In this document: positions 39,327 to 42,970 of the stretch, piece after piece
Position numbering within the stretch: position 1 is the first letter of the stretch
Layout: each line of letters opens with the position of its first letter
Assembly (NCBI GenBank): GCA_964524145.1
Contig: CAZGCA010000054.1
Coordinates: forward strand, 1 to 42,970
From: CAZGCA01 sp964524145
GTDB taxonomy: Bacteria > Hydrogenedentota > CAZGCA01
Reading direction: 5' to 3'
Length of the DNA stretch: 42,970 nt
Made by a program: the position numbers and the translations under genes
The notes under the pieces: model-generated
What the model was told of the DNA's origin: nothing
Databases searched by the model: none
Seen by the model: only the letters and a program-made list of their open reading frames with translations

Positions 39327-41891
39327 CTACTCGCGGGCTGGTTGGTCGTACACTGTCAATCCGGCCGGGTCTTCCGGCTTGCGTCTAAGCACAAGGCTCG
39401 CGACATATCCCACCGCCACACATGTGCCGATCCCGACAACAGAATAGAAGTAGAAGTTGAGCGAAGAATGCCACGTAACGTACGCCAGGACGGCGATACT
39501 CGCGGCCGCGCCGATCAGAACGCCGTACGCGTGGCTTCGTCGCGTGAAGATGCCGAGTATGAATATGCCGACAAGACCGCTGCTGACCAGGCCGAGCACC
39601 TTCTGGAAGAAGAAGTACAACGATTTGATGTCGTACCGTACCAGGGCCGAAGCGACGAGAACGACCAGCACGCCTGCAGCGATGACGATCCGTCGGGCAA
39701 CGACCAGGCATCGCTGGTCGGAGACATCCGGTTTGAAGCGCCGGTAGAAGTCCACGGTCAGTGCCGTCGATACGCTGTGCATGCTGCTGTCCAGGCTGGA
39801 CATCGAGGCGGCGAAGACTCCGGCGATCACCAACCCCGATATTCCGGGCGGCAGTTTGCGCGCTATAAACAGCGGGAAAACCTGGTCGTTCTGCATGGTG
39901 ACGCTCAGCAGTTCCGGCCTCGCCTTGAAGAAGACGTAGAGACACGTGCCCAACGCGAGGAAGAGGATGCCGGCTGGCACGGACATGATCCCGTTGAGCC
40001 AGATGCCGCGTGCAGCCGCACGCTCGTTCCTGGTGCTGAGGTAGCGTTGAATAACGGCCTGATCGGTTGTGTAGGGCCCGAACTGGAGCATGAGAGACCC
40101 CGCCAGGATCGACCAGGTGGTCAGCTCGGTAAGACTCCACGTCCAGTTTGCCATCCTTAGCTTCCCGGCGGCCAACGCCGTCTCGTAGACCGGGGCTATC
40201 CCGCCCTCGAGACGTAGCACAACCGCCAGGCTTACCAGTACGCCGCCGAGCAACACAAGTGCCTGAATCACGTCCGTCCAGATAACGGCCTCCATGCCTC
40301 CCAAGACCGTGTACACGGTGGCCAGGACGCCCATGAGCAGAATACAGACGTAGACATCGATACCGGTAATCGCCGCGAGAGCGAGCGCGGGCAGGTAGAC
40401 CACCACGGCCATACGCAACAGTTGGAAGGCGATGAACGAGGCGCTTCCGAACAAGCGAACAGCCAGGTTGAACCGGCGTTCCAGGTACTCGTACGCGGTT
40501 GTCACGTTCAGCCGGCAGTAAAACGGGAGGTAGAAGAAGATGACTATCGGCGCCATGGCGAAGATCATTATGTAGCCGGGAGCGACAACCCAGTCCGTCG
40601 CGTAGGCCAGCGCGGGGAGCGACACAAAGGTGAGCGCGCTCAGTTGGGTGGCGTACACGCTCAGACCGGCCGCCCACCATGGAATCCGTTTGCCGGCGAG
40701 GAAGAAATCGTTCGTGCCTTTCTCGCGTCGCGAGAAGTACGCTCCCATCCCGACGAGCACCGCGAGGTATGCGATCAGAACCGCGTAGTTTGCCGTCCCG
40801 AATCGCGCAACGCCCTGATCCGGGTACGCAACCTGTACCTGAGACGTTCGCACTCCCGGCCGCGTCTCTCCGCTGGCTATCACCACGCCATCGCCCCACC
40901 GCACCACGTTGGTGGTGACCACGCTTTGCGGCATGGTACCGGTTTTCGTCCACGTGTCGGTGATGGTGTTGTACGCCAACACGTCGCGCGGGAACTCGGG
41001 TTGTTGTTCAGGCGGCTCGCGCACGTGGCGTCCGGTGGAACCGCTGAATACCAGTATGTGGGACTGGCCCATCTCGATGGCACACCCGGCGGCTACGGGC
41101 TTGGGCACGTCTGCGACGCGTTCCCAGGCCGGCTCGGAGGGTTTCGTGTTAGGGTTGAAGCGGTACGCGTCCGTGACGTAACGCAGGCTGACGTTTCCGT
41201 CCTCGTCCTGTCCCGGAATCTCGCCGCTGAAGAGATAGACGTAGCCTTGATCGGTGCCGCCGCTCTGTGACGCTGCGACCATTTTGATACGCGCCTCGCC
41301 GGGCCACGGATCAAGCGTTTCCCACGCGCGCGTCTCTGGCGGCTCCGACATATCCAGTGCCCAGAAGGCCTTGTTCAACGCGGCCGGGTCGGTGCTCTGC
41401 CGCCCTGCAGCCACGTATATGATATCGCCGCTCCGTGCGGCGGCGTGATAGCACGAAGGCGCAGGCAGCGGCGGCAACGAGTCCTGTTCGACGGTCTTGT
41501 CGTCAGGGTTCCAGCGCAACAGGGTGACGTCTCTGTAAACCTGTTCGGCATCGTTCCCGCCGATCAGAACGATCCCCTCTTCCGTTGAGACTGACGCACC
41601 GTACGCGAGAGACCGGTTCAGGTTCCACCCGGTGCGCCATTCGGTAGCGTCAGGTTCAAGCACGTAGACATCGTCGTACCAGGTCTTCTGCCCGTCCTCC
41701 CACGGCGGCGCATCGGGGAAGTTCGCGCCTCCCGCAACGATCAGAGCGCCGTTATGCACTCCGGCGAAAGGTCCGCCCAGGCCGATTGTGTCCGGAAGCG
41801 GCGGCAGCGCATCCCACCGTAACGCCTGAGCCGGCGCGTCCGCGGCGAGCCCAACAAGAAGGCAGATCAACAGGATGCTGCGCCGGTTCAT
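39327..41891 (-). CDS. Kelch (permuted mutarotase)-sodium/solute symporter fusion
   Basis: An 854-residue fusion. A signal-like start (RRSILLICLLVGLAADAPAQ) is followed by kelch propeller repeats to about residue 365: GVHNGALIVAGGANFPDAPPWE, EGIVLIGGNDAEQVYRDV, SGDIIYVAAGRQS, YVYLFSGEIPGQ. This is the pattern of cyclically permuted N-acetylneuraminate mutarotases. From about 370 on it is a sodium:solute symporter: AYLAVLVGMGAYFSRREKGTNDFFLAGKRIPWWAAG, then TVYTVLGGMEAVIWTDVIQ and ASMSSLDSSMHSVSTALTVDFYRR, with the Na-site serines. The propeller would sit outside the cell and present the correct anomer of sialic acid, or of another sugar, to its own carrier. It is coupled by ATGA overlap to the RraA-like gene. 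No other sialic acid catabolic gene is in view. Confidence 0.9.
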   Translation of the reverse strand: MNRRSILLICLLVGLAADAPAQALRWDALPPLPDTIGLGGPFAGVHNGALIVAGGANFPDAPPWEDGQKTWYDDVYVLEPDATEWRTGWNLNRSLAYGASVSTEEGIVLIGGNDAEQVYRDVTLLRWNPDDKTVEQDSLPPLPAPSCYHAAARSGDIIYVAAGRQSTDPAALNKAFWALDMSEPPETRAWETLDPWPGEARIKMVAASQSGGTDQGYVYLFSGEIPGQDEDGNVSLRYVTDAYRFNPNTKPSEPAWERVADVPKPVAAGCAIEMGQSHILVFSGSTGRHVREPPEQQPEFPRDVLAYNTITDTWTKTGTMPQSVVTTNVVRWGDGVVIASGETRPGVRTSQVQVAYPDQGVARFGTANYAVLIAYLAVLVGMGAYFSRREKGTNDFFLAGKRIPWWAAGLSVYATQLSALTFVSLPALAYATDWVVAPGYIMIFAMAPIVIFFYLPFYCRLNVTTAYEYLERRFNLAVRLFGSASFIAFQLLRMAVVVYLPALALAAITGIDVYVCILLMGVLATVYTVLGGMEAVIWTDVIQALVLLGGVLVSLAVVLRLEGGIAPVYETALAAGKLRMANWTWSLTELTTWSILAGSLMLQFGPYTTDQAVIQRYLSTRNERAAARGIWLNGIMSVPAGILFLALGTCLYVFFKARPELLSVTMQNDQVFPLFIARKLPPGISGLVIAGVFAASMSSLDSSMHSVSTALTVDFYRRFKPDVSDQRCLVVARRIVIAAGVLVVLVASALVRYDIKSLYFFFQKVLGLVSSGLVGIFILGIFTRRSHAYGVLIGAAASIAVLAYVTWHSSLNFYFYSVVGIGTCVAVGYVASLVLRRKPEDPAGLTVYDQPARE

Positions 41892-42616
41892 TTCCTGGCA
41901 ACCTGTTGTCGTATTCTGTCAATCATGTCGTGAGATTCCGCTTCGGCCTCCTCGAGCCCCGGCCGAGTGACATCGCCGCTCCTCAGGTAATCCAGAAGGA
42001 GGGCTTCTGCCGCCACAAACTGCTCGCACGCCTGGGCGACCTCGCCGGCGATCTCGGTGGGAATCGTGGTGACGCCGTTGCAGTCACCGTGGATCAGGTC
42101 GCCCGGCTTTACGGTCACGCCTCCGACGCGAACGGGCACTTGTATCGAGGGGATATGGCAGTAACCGTGGGCACAGATCGCGCCACTGGTGAAGACGGGA
42201 AAGCCAAACGCCCGGACTTGGTCCAGGTCGCGTCCCGCACCGCTTGTGATGAGGCCGCCGGCACCGAAGGCGTTGTAAGCGGTGCACATCACTTCGCCAA
42301 ACGTGGCGGCGACCGGCGGGTCGTCCAGATCCTGGAACACGACAACGGGCGGGCTCGGGACTTCGGCGAAGGCGGCCACTTGTTTCTCGAGACTCGTATA
42401 CACGTCGCCATGGGAAGGAGCGGCTGACCGAAACGTCGCCGTGGCTGCGTATCCGACCATCGGCGGCAGTTCAGGGAAACACGCCTTGATGCGCTCGTCC
42501 ATGTAGCCAACGTTCCTGGGGCGGATATCGAAGAGCTCGATAACGTTGCAGACCGTTGGGGTATCATAGCTGCGCAAGAGGTGAAGATCGTCTTCTGACA
42601 AGGTTTTTCGGTTCAT
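41888..42616 (-). CDS. RraA-like / HMG-aldolase-family protein
   Basis: A 242-residue protein of the RraA/4-hydroxy-4-methyl-2-oxoglutarate aldolase superfamily. PTVCNVIELFDIRPRNVGY opens the fold; FGEVMCTAYNAFGAGGLITSGAGRDLDQVRAFGFPVF contains the G-x-x-x-x-x-x-R-D substrate/metal motif, and VKPGDLIHGDCNGVTTIP the following G-D-x-x-x-x-D region. Family members are divalent metal-dependent aldolases/decarboxylases of oxo acids, or bind RNase E in enterobacteria; the RNase E role is unlikely here. It is the first gene of a two-gene operon with the kelch-symporter, so it may act on a breakdown product of the imported compound. GGAGG precedes the ATG. Confidence 0.86.
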   Translation of the reverse strand: MNRKTLSEDDLHLLRSYDTPTVCNVIELFDIRPRNVGYMDERIKACFPELPPMVGYAATATFRSAAPSHGDVYTSLEKQVAAFAEVPSPPVVVFQDLDDPPVAATFGEVMCTAYNAFGAGGLITSGAGRDLDQVRAFGFPVFTSGAICAHGYCHIPSIQVPVRVGGVTVKPGDLIHGDCNGVTTIPTEIAGEVAQACEQFVAAEALLLDYLRSGDVTRPGLEEAEAESHDMIDRIRQQVARK

Positions 42617-42812
42617 GGCTTCCTCCGATTATCTGTCGCAAGGCTCAACGTGAGCCGGGCCGTCTGGATTCCTGATGCCGACTGTCCACCTTGCGGTGGA
42701 TGGTATCGAAATGTCCGAGCGGTAGTCAAGGCAAGACAAACTTCCTTGATCGTTCAGCAATCCATGGATAGCAAGAAACACGACAAGCAGGCTGTCACCC
42801 ACCAGGTGGTCC

Positions 42813-42946
42813 AAGCTATAACGACATCTCCAAGTCCCGCAGGGAGGGTTGAGAATAGCCCGGGAGTTGACTGTGATCGAAGCTATAACGACTCCTCCAA
42901 GTCCCGCAGGGACGATTGAGAATAGCCCAGGAGTTCACTCCTGGGA
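42813..42946 (+). repeat. 67-base tandem repeat with palindromes
   Basis: Two units (42813-42879 and 42880-42946) begin AAGCTATAACGAC, continue with CCAAGTCCCGCAGGGA and TTGAGAATAGCCC, and end in GGGAGTTGACT or AGGAGTTCACTCCTGGG. GTCCC-GCA-GGGAC (42901-42913) and CCCAGGAGT/ACTCCTGGG (42926-42934/42937-42945) are palindromes in the second unit; the first is decayed in its last part. It resembles dispersed palindromic elements rather than CRISPR. The remaining 42617-42812 holds the promoter of the minus-strand operon, not resolved, and no gene. Confidence 0.8.
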
Positions 42947-42970
42947 ATCGGTGTTATGCAATAGCCTTCA

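Noticed and set aside
42813..42946. Tandem units considered as a CRISPR array
   Set aside because: The whole 67-base unit is repeated, with no unique spacers and no cas genes nearby.

Overview
The window reads as chromosomal DNA of a Gram-negative, moderately GC-rich bacterium of the PVC/Planctomycetes neighbourhood or a related candidate phylum such as Hydrogenedentota. The pointers are three 'GFTLIELL' pseudopilins ending in a conserved MDGHVEF block, Tat-exported NIPSNAP, FAD-oxidoreductase and phosphoesterase proteins, a kelch/sodium-symporter fusion, a dockerin-like calcium loop, and very repeat-rich intergenic DNA. This assignment is inference; the window holds no rRNA or other decisive marker.

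Layout. 1-1.45 kb: catalase. 1.45-6.8 kb: an accessory region of repeats and unfamiliar genes. It contains a duplicated promoter block, an internally deleted integron-integrase relic, an attI-like core site, two attC-like imperfect hairpins, a small membrane protein, a protein with a HEPN-type R-N-x4-H motif, and an atypical pseudopilin. I read this as a decayed integron whose integrase points the same way as its cassettes. 6.7-10.3 kb: a GatZ/KbaZ-AgaS-PfkB operon for amino-sugar/tagatose-phosphate catabolism. 10.4-16 kb: a lipoprotein, an FAD oxidoreductase, a NIPSNAP protein, an MGT-like glycosyltransferase and a pseudopilin. 16.2-18.3 kb: a secreted CocE/X-Pro-type hydrolase.

18.4-23.6 kb (minus strand): a ResB-CcsA-HemX-HemA block that joins system II cytochrome c maturation to the first committed step of tetrapyrrole synthesis. 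23.7-27.8 kb (minus): an alkylsulfatase-like metallo-beta-lactamase, an MFS carrier and a family 2 glycosyltransferase. 28.3-31.6 kb: a Tat-exported phosphoesterase and two divergent pseudopilins with back-to-back promoters. 31.8-35.3 kb: a NadE-like PP-loop enzyme followed by two tandem sugar-transfer ATP-grasp paralogues, an unusual ligase-type cluster. 35.6-37.6 kb: an MscS channel overlapping CorA. 38.3-39.2 kb: a secreted protein with a dockerin-like loop. 39.3-42.6 kb (minus): RraA-like protein coupled to a kelch-mutarotase/sodium-symporter fusion. 42.8-42.95 kb: a 67-bp tandem repeat.

Several intergenic regions share dispersed repeat modules: AGTC-word tracts, GTGCTCGTAATCG blocks, a GTCAGGTCTTGCA block, and an ~80-bp block after two adjacent operons. 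The best leads for something undescribed are the decayed integron with its HEPN-like cassette gene, the NadE-like/ATP-grasp trio, and the modular repeat family that carries a consensus promoter.
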